A stretch of DNA of 9,281 nucleotides from an uncultured Lachnospiraceae bacterium (GCA_902803355.1 CADCPP010000024.1:1-9281); one strand, 5' to 3'. Shown: positions 1 to 7,209, numbered from the stretch's first letter. Notes: generated by a model not told the origin, from the sequence alone. Numbers and translations: made by a program.

Positions 1-1020
1 CATCACGCCGACCACGATCATGCTGCCGAAAAGGTCCTTGCTGCGGTTGGCGATCATCATCATGCGGTACAGCAGGAAAAGGTAAAGGACGATCAGGGCG
101 ATCGCCCCGAACAGGCCAAGTTCCTCACAGAGGATGGCGAAGATCATATCGTTCGAGGATTCCGGGACGAAGCCAAGCTTCTGCGTGGAAGCGCCGAGAC
201 CCTTGCCGAATACGCCGCCTGAGCCGATCGCATACAGTCCCTGGACCACCTGGTAACCGTCGCCGCCCGCGTCATACATCGGCTGGTTCCAGATGTAGAT
301 ACGCTTCAGCTGATAGGCCTTCAGCAGCCCTGTCTCTTCGATCTTTTCGCCGATCCTGATGAGCGTATCGAGCGGGATCACTTTGATCGTGATCATCAGG
401 GCGAGAACCAGCCCCATCCCGACCCAGAATACGATCTTCCGCGTCTTTTTTTTGCTCACCAGCATGATCATGGCGATGGGGATCGCGAAAATGATCACGC
501 CTGAGCTTAAGTTGTTTTTCAGCACCAGCAGCCCGGGCAGGGCGCAGAGGCCCATAATGATCAGCAGCCATTTCGTCCGGTCGATCTCTTTCGCATAGCG
601 GTGGATCAGGAATGCCATCAGCAAAATGATGGCGATCTTGACCAGCTCAGCGGGCTGGAACGAGATCGAATTTGTCACCCGCATCCAGCGGGTCTGCCCG
701 TTCACGTTGATCCCCAGCTTGGTAAAATCCGTGAGGATCATGCAGATGACGGCCAGGGCATAGGCAGGCCAGACAAAGAAGGCATAAAAGCGGTGAGGGA
801 TCAGCGAGATCACGATCGCCGCGGCAAGTCCCAGGCCGTAAAGCATCAGCTGATGGCGGAAGTAATACATCCCGTTATGGAGCTTGCTTTCCGCGGTATA
901 ATAGCTGGAGCTGTAGATCATGATCAGTCCGAAAACACAAAGAAACAAGACGACGAACAGCAGGCTGAAGTCGTAGCCGGAAAGCCATCTTATTCCATTT
1001 TCAGACTGTCTTTTTCTCAT
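1..1020 (-). CDS. ftsW: FtsW/SpoVE-type SEDS peptidoglycan glycosyltransferase (3' end beyond window)
   Basis: SEDS-family membrane glycosyltransferase that polymerises lipid II into glycan strands at the septum, working with a class B PBP. 340 codons are visible and the frame is still open at the left edge, so the C-terminus is missing. The start is an ATG at 1020, after a basic N-terminus (MRKRQ). Seen: several hydrophobic helices, a G-Q-T-R-W motif near residues 108-112, FQPAE at 121-125, KNNLSSG near 168-174, GSGGVFGKGLG near 266-276, then KLGFVPESSNDMIFA from 281. D291 aligns with the essential SEDS aspartate (HTDFIF in E. coli FtsW). Its ATG overlaps the murD TGA in an ATGA arrangement, which suggests translational coupling. 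In Bacillus subtilis the gene between murD and murG is spoVE, so a sporulation role cannot be separated from a division role here. Confidence 0.93.
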   Translation of the reverse strand, partial: MRKRQSENGIRWLSGYDFSLLFVVLFLCVFGLIMIYSSSYYTAESKLHNGMYYFRHQLMLYGLGLAAAIVISLIPHRFYAFFVWPAYALAVICMILTDFTKLGINVNGQTRWMRVTNSISFQPAELVKIAIILLMAFLIHRYAKEIDRTKWLLIIMGLCALPGLLVLKNNLSSGVIIFAIPIAMIMLVSKKKTRKIVFWVGMGLVLALMITIKVIPLDTLIRIGEKIEETGLLKAYQLKRIYIWNQPMYDAGGDGYQVVQGLYAIGSGGVFGKGLGASTQKLGFVPESSNDMIFAILCEELGLFGAIALIVLYLFLLYRMMMIANRSKDLFGSMIVVGVM

Positions 1021-2384
1021 GCTTCTTCTCTCACCAGACGTTTGAAGTGTTCTCCGCGGACCTCAAAATTCGGGTACATGTCCCAGCTTGCGCAGGCCGG
1101 GGAAAGCAGGACGGTATCGCCGGGCTCTGCCTTCTCCTCTGCCGCTTTCACGGCTTCTTCCATGGAGCCGACAAAGCAGTAAGGGACCGGACAGATCTTG
1201 TCCGTGCAGGCAGCGATCGCTTTCGCAGTCTCTCCCATCAGAATCAGATACTTGACCGTACCTTTGAATTTCTCCACCATCTCGCTGTAGTCCGCCCCTT
1301 TGTCAAAGCCGCCTGCAATGAGCACGGTAGGCTTCGTCATGATCTCCAGGGCTTTGACCGTAGAGTCCACATTGGTGCCCTTGGAATCGTTGTAATAATC
1401 CACGCCGTCCTTCGTGCAGACATATTCCATGCGGTGCGGCACGGCAGTAAAGCTGAGCACCTGCTTCCGGATCACCTCAAGAGGCACGCCGGCCGCTTTT
1501 GTGATCAGGACCGCTCCCATCACGTTTTCATAATTGAATTTGCCGATCAGATGCAGGTCCGCGGTATCGCAGATGACCTCTTCAGGCTCGTCCTTCCAGC
1601 GAAGAATGATCTCTCCGTCACGTAAGAAGCAGCCTTCCTTCAGTTCCCGGACGCTGCTGAACCAGAGGATCTGCGCTTTCGTGCGGGATACGACCCTGTC
1701 CATCCAGGCCGACTCCCGGTTCAGGACCAGGTATTCGTTCTCCTTCTGGGAAAGGGTGACCTTCATCTTGATATCGACATAGTTTTCCATGGAGCCGTGG
1801 CGGTCCAGATGATCCGGGGTGATATTGGTGATGATCGAGACCTCCGGATCCACCATGGGAAGCGATTCCATCTGAAAGCTTGACATTTCCACGACCGTGA
1901 TCGAGTCGTCCGTGGTATCCAGTGCCTCGTCCGACCAGGCGTGGCCGATGTTGCCCAGTACGAAGACCTTGTCCATAAACCCGCGCAGGATATGTCCCAC
2001 GAGCGCCGTGGTCGTGGTCTTTCCGTTCGTTCCCGTTACGGCGATCAGCCGTCCCTTGTGGAAATGATAGGCCAGGGCGATCTCGCTGATGATGGGCACT
2101 CCGGCTTCCCTAAGAACCTTTACGAAGGGTCTGGTCAGCGGGATGCCGGGGCTGCTCGCGCACATCTGCATGCGCCTGGCATCTTCTTCCTTCAGCTCGC
2201 CCAGAATGATCTCACAGGCATTCCCTTCCAGTTTTTCGATCAGCGCGGCTTTATCCAGCTTCGCGTTTTCATCATACAGGACCGGGGTAAAGCCGGCTTT
2301 CTGCAAAAGGCGGACAGCGTTCAGGCCGCTTCGTCCTGCTCCGGCAACCATGATCGGGATCTCTTTGCTCCAGCTTTCGTTCAT
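1017..2384 (-). CDS. murD: UDP-N-acetylmuramoyl-L-alanine--D-glutamate ligase
   Basis: Cytoplasmic Mur ligase that adds D-glutamate to UDP-MurNAc-L-Ala using ATP. At 455 residues it has normal family length. Seen: an N-terminal Rossmann-like substrate domain with VAGAGRSG (13-20); the ATP loop GTNGKTT (118-124); GNIG (144-147); E166 in VVEMSSF; NITPDHLDRH (187-196), with H192 matching the conserved ligase histidine; K206 at the position of the carbamylated lysine; N284 and N287; HRMEY (317-321); and D333 in NDSKGTN. The C-terminal ligase domain is complete (SPACASWDMYP near 428-438). The residue before N284 is Phe where most MurD proteins have His (GxHNxxN). The ATG at 2384 follows an AGGAG at 2394-2398 inside the end of mraY, 9 nt upstream. 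The stop overlaps ftsW. Confidence 0.97.
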   Translation of the reverse strand: MNESWSKEIPIMVAGAGRSGLNAVRLLQKAGFTPVLYDENAKLDKAALIEKLEGNACEIILGELKEEDARRMQMCASSPGIPLTRPFVKVLREAGVPIISEIALAYHFHKGRLIAVTGTNGKTTTTALVGHILRGFMDKVFVLGNIGHAWSDEALDTTDDSITVVEMSSFQMESLPMVDPEVSIITNITPDHLDRHGSMENYVDIKMKVTLSQKENEYLVLNRESAWMDRVVSRTKAQILWFSSVRELKEGCFLRDGEIILRWKDEPEEVICDTADLHLIGKFNYENVMGAVLITKAAGVPLEVIRKQVLSFTAVPHRMEYVCTKDGVDYYNDSKGTNVDSTVKALEIMTKPTVLIAGGFDKGADYSEMVEKFKGTVKYLILMGETAKAIAACTDKICPVPYCFVGSMEEAVKAAEEKAEPGDTVLLSPACASWDMYPNFEVRGEHFKRLVREEA

Positions 2385-2388
2385 CGCA

Positions 2389-3336
2389 TTACGCTCCTAA
2401 ATATGCCACGCAGCAGAAAAACACCGTAATGACCGTAAACACGATCACGATACGGGCTTCTGACCAGCCGTAAAATTCAAAGGTATGATGGATCGGCGTC
2501 ATTTTAAAGACGCGTTTTCCGTGGGTGATCTTGAAATAGCTGACCTGGATCATCACGGACAAGGTCTCGCAGACGTAGATGATGCCGCAGATCAGCAGCA
2601 TAAACGGCTGTCTCAGAATGATGGCCGAAGAAGCCACAAAACCGCCGAGCGCTAATGACCCCGTATCGCCCATAAAAATGCGGGCAGGGTTCGTATTGAA
2701 CAGCAAGAAGCCAAGGAGCGCGCCGCAGACCGCAGCCGTGACCGGCTCGATGCCGCTTCCGTACAGGAAAGAAATGGCGGTAAAAAACAGGGCGACCACC
2801 GCGGTGACGCTGCTGCACAGTCCGTCGATGCCATCCGTCAGATTCACGCCGTTGTCGGTTCCCAGAACCAGCAGGAAAAACAGCGGAATGACCCAGAAGC
2901 CGATATCTACCGGTTCCTTGACAAAGGGGATGCGGATCATCGTCGGGTCTGCTGCCTTTGCCATTCTGTACCAGCAGAACGCCACGGTCATCAGCAGCTG
3001 AAGGCCAAATTTCTGCCAGGCTTTCAAGCCCTCGTTCACGCCGTGTTTTTTCTTCAGTCCGTCATCCAGCAGACCGATCAGACCGTAGCCGACCGTCATG
3101 GCCAGAACGGGGACGATCTCCGGATGATCCTTCAGGAAGGGGATCACGGCAAAAAGGATCGCGGGGACGAAGGCCATGCCGCCCATCGTAGGGGTACCGG
3201 CCTTTTGCTGATGTTTCGGTCCGACTTCGCGGATGTGCTGTCCGATGTGCTTTTTCTTCAGCAGCGGGATCAGCAGGGCGGTAAAGACCGCGCTCAGGAT
3301 CAAAGCGAGACCGAAGGCTAAGATTGCTTGCTTCAT
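2389..3336 (-). CDS. mraY: Phospho-N-acetylmuramoyl-pentapeptide-transferase
   Basis: Integral membrane enzyme that transfers phospho-MurNAc-pentapeptide from UDP to undecaprenyl phosphate, giving lipid I. At 315 residues it is near the short end of the family, like Gram-positive homologues. Seen: a first membrane segment at about 4-26; GTPTMGGMAF (47-56); the aspartate pair D91-D92 in GLLDDGLKK; N165 in NLTDGIDGL (165-173); FNTNPARIFMGDTGS (213-227), with D224 as the other catalytic or metal-binding aspartate; and PIHHTFE (281-287) followed by YGWSE. About ten hydrophobic helices alternate with these cytoplasmic motifs. The usual HHH motif reads HHT here. The ATG at 3336 has a modest AGAGG 9 nt upstream. 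It is the only gene of the operon preceded by a real gap, and murD begins 4 nt after its stop. Confidence 0.97.
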   Translation of the reverse strand: MKQAILAFGLALILSAVFTALLIPLLKKKHIGQHIREVGPKHQQKAGTPTMGGMAFVPAILFAVIPFLKDHPEIVPVLAMTVGYGLIGLLDDGLKKKHGVNEGLKAWQKFGLQLLMTVAFCWYRMAKAADPTMIRIPFVKEPVDIGFWVIPLFFLLVLGTDNGVNLTDGIDGLCSSVTAVVALFFTAISFLYGSGIEPVTAAVCGALLGFLLFNTNPARIFMGDTGSLALGGFVASSAIILRQPFMLLICGIIYVCETLSVMIQVSYFKITHGKRVFKMTPIHHTFEFYGWSEARIVIVFTVITVFFCCVAYLGA

Positions 3337-3339
3337 GGT

Positions 3340-3405
3340 TTAATGCCTCTGTTCATCAGGATTATTGAGATAAGCTGCGCAGGGGAAATGCTCTTCGCGC
3401 AGCAT
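3340..3405 (-). other. 21-codon reading frame in the PBP-mraY gap, possible leader peptide
   Basis: An ATG directly follows the TAG of the PBP gene (TAGATG). It opens a frame starting MLREEHFPCAAYLNN and ending in TAA, 3 nt before the mraY ATG and in the same frame as mraY. I do not recognise the peptide and no good Shine-Dalgarno precedes it. It could be translated by re-initiation after the PBP stop and so keep ribosomes moving onto the mraY start. It could equally be a chance frame in a 69-bp spacer. Low coding confidence. Confidence 0.2.
3374..3403 (-). repeat. Inverted repeat (hairpin) between the PBP gene and mraY
   Basis: On the minus strand GCTGCGC (3403-3397) and GCGCAGC (3380-3374) are perfect 7-bp arms separated by 16 nt. 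The following bases are TTATCTC, with no U-run, so it does not look like an intrinsic terminator. It could be an mRNA-processing or stability element, or incidental. Confidence 0.4.
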
Positions 3406-5262
3406 CTATTCTTCGGGGATCCCCAGGTAAGGGATGATGCGCTCCATAATATCATGCTCCAGCACAACAGCGCTTCTTGCGGAGACCGTGGTGCCCTCGT
3501 GTTCCGGTTCGTCAACGACCACATAGACCAGGAGCTTGGGATTACTGACCGGGGTGAAGCCCATAAAGGAAATGACGTAATTATGCTCCTCAATGGGGTA
3601 TTTCTGGGCGGTACCGGTCTTGCCGCCCACCGTATGGCCTGCCAGTGCCGCAGCACCTGCCGTGCCTCCGTTGACCGTTTCGAAGGCCGCCTGTTTCAGG
3701 AAATCGCAGGTAGCTCCGCACAGGGTCGCGCGCACCAGCTCCGGCTGCACCGTTTTGACGACGCCGCCGTTTTCGTCCAGCAGCTGACGGACCACATGGG
3801 GCTGATAGTAGTAGCCGCCGTTCAGGATGGAGCAATATGCGGCCGCCATCTGGATCATGGTCGAGGAGTAGCCCTGGCCGAAGGAGCAGGTGGCCAGATC
3901 GATCTGGCTCATGCTGTTTTCGTTGAACAGGATGCCCGTTGCCTCGCCGGGAAGGTCGATGCCGGTGCGGCTCCCCAGGCTGAAGAGCCGCTGCCATTTC
4001 AGCATGGTCTTCGTGTTCAGGCGCTGGGCGATATTCATCATTGCGTCGTTGCAGGAATACATGAGCGACTGCGTAAGGCTCAGGGTCCCGTGACCGTTGA
4101 CATTGTTGCAGTGGATCGTAACGCCGGAGATGGTCTCCCCGCCGTCGCAGAGGAACATCGTGTCCGTACCGATCGCGTTTTCTTCCAGCGCCATCGCCAC
4201 CGTCAGCTCCTTCGAGACAGAGCCCGGCGTATAGGCGTCGTTGACGGTGAAATTACGCCATACTGAATTCTGCAGCGCCGACCGTTCCTCGTCCGTCATG
4301 GCTTTCAGTTCCTCATCGCTCACGACGTAGGAGAAATCCATCGGATCGTTCGGATCATAGACCTTGTCTGTCGCCATGCCGAGGATCTCGCCGTTGGTCG
4401 GATCCATGACGATCACACCGATATTCTTGTATTCATGCTCAGTTTTGTAATTCGCGATCAGTTCTTCCACCACCCGCTGAACATTGTAGTCGATGGTGCT
4501 CACGACGGTGTGGCCGCTCACCGCAGCCTGGATGACGCTCTCATAATCGCCTTCCGTGTTGATATGGCTGTAGCGCTTGCCGTTGACTCCGCTTAAGGAA
4601 TCATTGTAGTACTCCTCAATGCCCCAGTGGCCTTCGCTGCTTTCCGCTCCGGAAAAGCCAAGCACCGTGCAGGCAAGCGTGTGATAAGGGTATTCGCGAT
4701 CATATTCCGTTTCGAACCAGACGCCGGTGACTTTATCGTTGTGCAGCTTCTTCTTATTGGCGTCCTTCGCCGTGTTATAGGCTGTCTGATATTCCAGAAA
4801 GCGGTTCATGTCCTCAGCGCTGAGCGCGCGCACGTAGCGGATATAGGAGCTGGAAGATTTCTCATCCAGCAGCCTGTTCAGTTCGTCCCGGTCGAAGCCG
4901 TAAACATTGACCAGGGCGCTGACTGTCGCTTCGCGGTTCGGCTGCGGATTGCTCGCCTTGGCCGTGTATAAGATGACAGACGGGTCCAGGATCAGATTGT
5001 AGACTTCCTCGCTGTAGGCCAGCACCGTACCGTTGCGGTCCGTGATGTTGCCGCGGCGGAAGGCCATCGTGGACGTCCCGTAGCCCTGCTGCGAGAGGAT
5101 CCTCAGCTGGTACTCCTCTCCGTTATTGCGCATAAGGATCAGCAGATAGACCACAAATGCAAACAAAACTGCCGCCACCACCAGGTAGGTGAACGCCAGT
5201 TTTCTTCGCATGCGGACCGTTAATCTGCGTTTATGGATCTCAGCTGCTTGGGACGTTTTCAT
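3406..5262 (-). CDS. ftsI: Class B penicillin-binding protein (FtsI/PbpB-like transpeptidase)
   Basis: Membrane-anchored D,D-transpeptidase that cross-links septal peptidoglycan. Taking the ATG at 5262 it has 618 residues: a basic cytoplasmic N-terminus; one membrane anchor at about 23-44; the PBP-dimer domain, with the signature RRGNITDRNG (69-78); and the transpeptidase domain at about 265-605. Active-site motifs are all present: SVSK with Ser348 and Lys351, SCN at 403-405, and KTGT at 548-551. The protein stops soon after the catalytic domain, so there is no PASTA domain. An in-frame ATG at 5274 is possible, but its GAGGGAG lies only 1 nt upstream. The same Shine-Dalgarno lies about 13 nt from the 5262 ATG, so I prefer 5262. 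Either start overlaps the 3' end of ftsL. Position after ftsL argues for FtsI; a SpoVD-like sporulation role is the alternative. Confidence 0.93.
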   Translation of the reverse strand: MKTSQAAEIHKRRLTVRMRRKLAFTYLVVAAVLFAFVVYLLILMRNNGEEYQLRILSQQGYGTSTMAFRRGNITDRNGTVLAYSEEVYNLILDPSVILYTAKASNPQPNREATVSALVNVYGFDRDELNRLLDEKSSSSYIRYVRALSAEDMNRFLEYQTAYNTAKDANKKKLHNDKVTGVWFETEYDREYPYHTLACTVLGFSGAESSEGHWGIEEYYNDSLSGVNGKRYSHINTEGDYESVIQAAVSGHTVVSTIDYNVQRVVEELIANYKTEHEYKNIGVIVMDPTNGEILGMATDKVYDPNDPMDFSYVVSDEELKAMTDEERSALQNSVWRNFTVNDAYTPGSVSKELTVAMALEENAIGTDTMFLCDGGETISGVTIHCNNVNGHGTLSLTQSLMYSCNDAMMNIAQRLNTKTMLKWQRLFSLGSRTGIDLPGEATGILFNENSMSQIDLATCSFGQGYSSTMIQMAAAYCSILNGGYYYQPHVVRQLLDENGGVVKTVQPELVRATLCGATCDFLKQAAFETVNGGTAGAAALAGHTVGGKTGTAQKYPIEEHNYVISFMGFTPVSNPKLLVYVVVDEPEHEGTTVSARSAVVLEHDIMERIIPYLGIPEE

Positions 5263-5689
5263 GCTGCCGCACATACTCCCTCATCTGTTCGGTATATTCC
5301 ACCACTTCGTTTTCATCCGGGTAGACCATACCCATCTCTTCAACGGCAATACGGAAGACTTCTTCCAGATCCATCTGCGCGCCCAGGCGGTTTTCCATGA
5401 CCGCGTTTTCCGCGCGGGCCTTTACCAGCTGCTGCTCCAGACTCGCGATGCGGTTCATGGAAGCGTTGATGGAGGCATTGACCTTCAGATAGCTGAAGCA
5501 CAGATAGCCAAACAGGAGGGTAACGACAAGCAGCGTAAGCACATAAGGGACGTTAATGCGTACACGGACCGGACGCTGTTCCGGCTGTACGCTTACCCGG
5601 AGGATCTCCTCTTCTTCGCGGCGCGCCGGCAGCGTTTCCCGAACGCGTACCGTATTACCGTCTATATAATAACGTCTGGACTTAGCCAT
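5240..5689 (-). CDS. ftsL: Cell division protein FtsL
   Basis: Small bitopic divisome protein that, with its DivIC/FtsB-type partner, links FtsW-FtsI to the Z-ring machinery. It has 149 residues: a long basic and acidic cytoplasmic N-terminus (1-45), one membrane helix at about 46-68, a heptad-like coiled coil at about 72-103 (NRIASLEQQL onward), and a C-terminal AVEEMGMVYPDENEVV segment (115-130). That segment resembles the typical FtsL ending A-x-E-x-L-G-M-x-x-P. The family diverges strongly, so position between rsmH and the PBP carries much of the call. The ATG at 5689 is chosen because AGGAG (5697-5701) sits 7 nt upstream and overlaps the rsmH stop. An in-frame ATG at 5722 inside rsmH lacks this support. 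The 3' end overlaps the PBP start by 23 nt. Confidence 0.9.
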   Translation of the reverse strand: MAKSRRYYIDGNTVRVRETLPARREEEEILRVSVQPEQRPVRVRINVPYVLTLLVVTLLFGYLCFSYLKVNASINASMNRIASLEQQLVKARAENAVMENRLGAQMDLEEVFRIAVEEMGMVYPDENEVVEYTEQMREYVRQHENVPSS

Positions 5690-5696
5690 GTCAAAT

Positions 5697-5701
5697 CTCC
5701 T
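5697..5701 (-). promoter_or_regulatory. Shine-Dalgarno that fixes the ftsL start
   Basis: AGGAG 7 nt before the ATG at 5689. It shares two bases with the rsmH TAG stop (5700-5702), so ribosomes ending on rsmH would cover it; coupling is likely. Confidence 0.75.
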
Positions 5702-6668
5702 ATTCCTCACCCATCCGTTCAAATACCCTCAGCTTAGCGCTGGCTGAACGGGAGTTTTGGGCCATCTCCTCTTCCGTCGGAAGGATAGGTTTCCGGGTGA
5801 TCACTTTCCCCTTGCTTTTCCGTCCGCACACGCAGACCGGAAATTCTTTCGGGCAGATGCAGGGGTCTTCTGCCGTTTTAAACGCATTTTTCACGATGCG
5901 GTCTTCCAGCGAATGGAAGGTGATGACCGCCAGCCTGCCGCCGAGCGCCAGCAGATCGATCAGATCCGGCAGACACGCCTCAAGTGTGGTCAGTTCGTGA
6001 TTCAGCGCGATGCGGACAGCCTGAAAAGTCCGTTTGGCCGGATGTCCGCCTGTATTTCTGTACTTTGCCGGGACCGCCTTCTCAATGATCCGGACCAGTT
6101 CGCCGGTCGTTTCGATGGGATGATTCTGTCTTTCGAGCACGATCCGTTTCGCGATAAGCCCCGCGAAGCGCTCTTCTCCGTAATCTCTGAGGATACGGGA
6201 CAGCTCGGTTTCGCTGCTGTCATTGATCAGGTCAGCCGCCGTTCTGCTCTCCTCAGTATCCATCCGCATATCGAGCGGAGCATTCTTCATGTAGGAGAAG
6301 CCGCGGTCCGGGTCATCCAGCTGATGGCTGGAAACGCCGAGGTCCAGCAGAATGCCGTTTACCCGGGCAATACCGAGCGTCTTCAACGCCTGCGGCATGT
6401 CGCCGTAATTGCTTTTGACGAGATAATACTTCGGCCGCCCGCCTTCCGGCATAGCCGCAAGTTCATCTTCCAGCCTGCTCTTTGCTGCCGCAAGGGCTTC
6501 ATTGTCGCGGTCAATGCCGACCAGTGTGCCGTCTTTTGACAGCCGTTTCAGGATCTGCGAGGAATGGCCTGCGCCGCCCACCGTGCCGTCGGCATAGATC
6601 CCGTCCTTTATGATCTTCAGGGCATCCAGGCATTCATTCAGCAGTACGGGGACGTGGGAAAATTCCAT
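5700..6668 (-). CDS. rsmH: 16S rRNA (cytosine(1402)-N4)-methyltransferase RsmH (MraW)
   Basis: SAM-dependent enzyme that N4-methylates C1402 in the decoding centre of 16S rRNA. At 322 residues it has normal length. Seen: HVPVLLNE (5-12); the SAM-binding motif DGTVGGAGHS (27-36); GIDRD (51-55), with the acidic residue expected to hold the SAM ribose; LLDLGVSSHQLD (107-118); RGFS (122-125); PLDMRMD (131-137); and, towards the end, FQAVRIALNHEL, ITFHSLEDRIVK and RSASAKLR. A Cys-rich stretch (CICP...CVCG) near the C-terminus is common in Gram-positive RsmH. The ATG at 6668 has AGGAG (6676-6680) 7 nt upstream, touching the mraZ stop codon (6680-6682). The second gene of dcw clusters is usually rsmH, which agrees. 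Confidence 0.97.
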   Translation of the reverse strand: MEFSHVPVLLNECLDALKIIKDGIYADGTVGGAGHSSQILKRLSKDGTLVGIDRDNEALAAAKSRLEDELAAMPEGGRPKYYLVKSNYGDMPQALKTLGIARVNGILLDLGVSSHQLDDPDRGFSYMKNAPLDMRMDTEESRTAADLINDSSETELSRILRDYGEERFAGLIAKRIVLERQNHPIETTGELVRIIEKAVPAKYRNTGGHPAKRTFQAVRIALNHELTTLEACLPDLIDLLALGGRLAVITFHSLEDRIVKNAFKTAEDPCICPKEFPVCVCGRKSKGKVITRKPILPTEEEMAQNSRSASAKLRVFERMGEE

Positions 6669-6675
6669 CTCTTCT

Positions 6676-6680
6676 CTCCT
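6676..6680 (-). promoter_or_regulatory. Shine-Dalgarno of rsmH overlapping the mraZ stop
   Basis: AGGAG 7 nt before the rsmH ATG, sharing one base with the TGA of mraZ. The same stop/Shine-Dalgarno arrangement recurs at the rsmH-ftsL junction. Confidence 0.7.
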
Positions 6681-7111
6681 CAGATCCCCAGGTCTGCCAT
6701 CTTTTCCGCCAGTTCGTCCACATCATCGTAAGCGGAGGCTTTTTCCCAGTTCTCTTTATCCCAAAGCTCTACTCTGCTGCCGACGCCGCACAGGACCACA
6801 TCCTTTTCGAGTCCGGCGGCGTCGCGCAGGTTCTGCGGGATCAGAGCACGCCCCTGTTTATCCAGTTCGATCTCGGCCGCTCCGGCCAGGAAATAACGGA
6901 CAAACTTGCGGGCATCCTTACTGGTCAGCGGCAGGGTCCTGAGCTTTGCCTCAAAACGCTGCCACTCGCGGTTCGGGAAAAGAAAAAGGCAGTCATCCAG
7001 ACCACGGCTGATCACAAAAACATCGCCAAGTTCTTCCCGCAGTTTCGCAGGAATGATGACGCGTCCCTTGGGATCGACCGAATGGTTATACGTCCCCATC
7101 AGCATGTTCAT
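6680..7111 (-). CDS. mraZ: Transcriptional regulator MraZ
   Basis: DNA-binding protein that usually heads the dcw operon and represses its own promoter; in known cases it forms a ring-shaped oligomer. It has 143 residues made of two tandem SpoVT/AbrB-like domains. Each carries the family DxxxR motif: D13-PKG-R17 in DPKGRVIIPAKLRE, and D84-KQG-R88 in DKQGRALIPQNLRD. A short acidic C-terminal tail follows. The ATG at 7111 is preceded by AAAGGAGG (7119-7126) with a 7-nt spacer. In-frame ATGs two and four codons later (7105, 7099) are less well spaced. It is the first gene after a promoter and terminator, and its likely binding sites lie just upstream at 7161-7200, so autoregulation is strongly suggested. 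Confidence 0.97.
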   Translation of the reverse strand: MNMLMGTYNHSVDPKGRVIIPAKLREELGDVFVISRGLDDCLFLFPNREWQRFEAKLRTLPLTSKDARKFVRYFLAGAAEIELDKQGRALIPQNLRDAAGLEKDVVLCGVGSRVELWDKENWEKASAYDDVDELAEKMADLGI

Positions 7112-7118
7112 GGTGCCT

Positions 7119-7126
7119 CCTCCTTT
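7119..7126 (-). promoter_or_regulatory. Strong Shine-Dalgarno of mraZ
   Basis: AAAGGAGG, close to a full anti-Shine-Dalgarno complement, 7 nt before the ATG at 7111. It decides that start over the ATGs at 7105 and 7099. Confidence 0.85.
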
Positions 7127-7160
7127 CTTTTCCGGGAATTCAGAGGAAAAACGGGCTTAA

Positions 7161-7200
7161 ATTCGCCACTTTGTGGCACTTTCCTCCACTTCTCTCCCCT
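7161..7200 (-). promoter_or_regulatory. MraZ operator: 10-bp direct repeats (MraZ boxes)
   Basis: Read on the minus strand the region falls into four consecutive decamers: AGGGGAGAGA, AGTGGAGGAA, AGTGCCACAA and AGTGGCGAAT. The last three give GAAGTGG, AAAGTGC and AAAGTGG at an exact 10-bp period. The first (AGGGG) is a weaker match in the same phase. Known MraZ sites are direct repeats about one helical turn apart (TGGGN in E. coli, AAAGTG-type in mycoplasmas), which fits. They begin a few bases after the predicted transcription start, a position suited to repression. No binding data; inference from pattern and the adjacent mraZ. Confidence 0.8.
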
Positions 7201-7209
7201 GTGGCTATG

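Noticed and set aside
601..1182. 193-codon plus-strand open frame spanning the ftsW-murD junction
   Set aside because: Antisense to ftsW and murD, highly biased polar composition, no recognisable motif.
3374..3403. Intrinsic terminator between the PBP gene and mraY
   Set aside because: The hairpin has a 16-nt loop and no U-run after it, so it is not terminator-like.
3328..4266. 312-codon plus-strand open frame opposite the PBP gene
   Set aside because: Lies entirely antisense to well-supported PBP coding sequence, shows no recognisable domain, and the opposite frame explains all the conserved motifs.
5690..5722. Longer ftsL starting at 5722 inside rsmH
   Set aside because: No Shine-Dalgarno at suitable distance, while the 5689 ATG has AGGAG at 7 nt.
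5757..6539. 260-codon plus-strand open frame opposite rsmH
   Set aside because: Antisense shadow of rsmH; no family resemblance in the translation.
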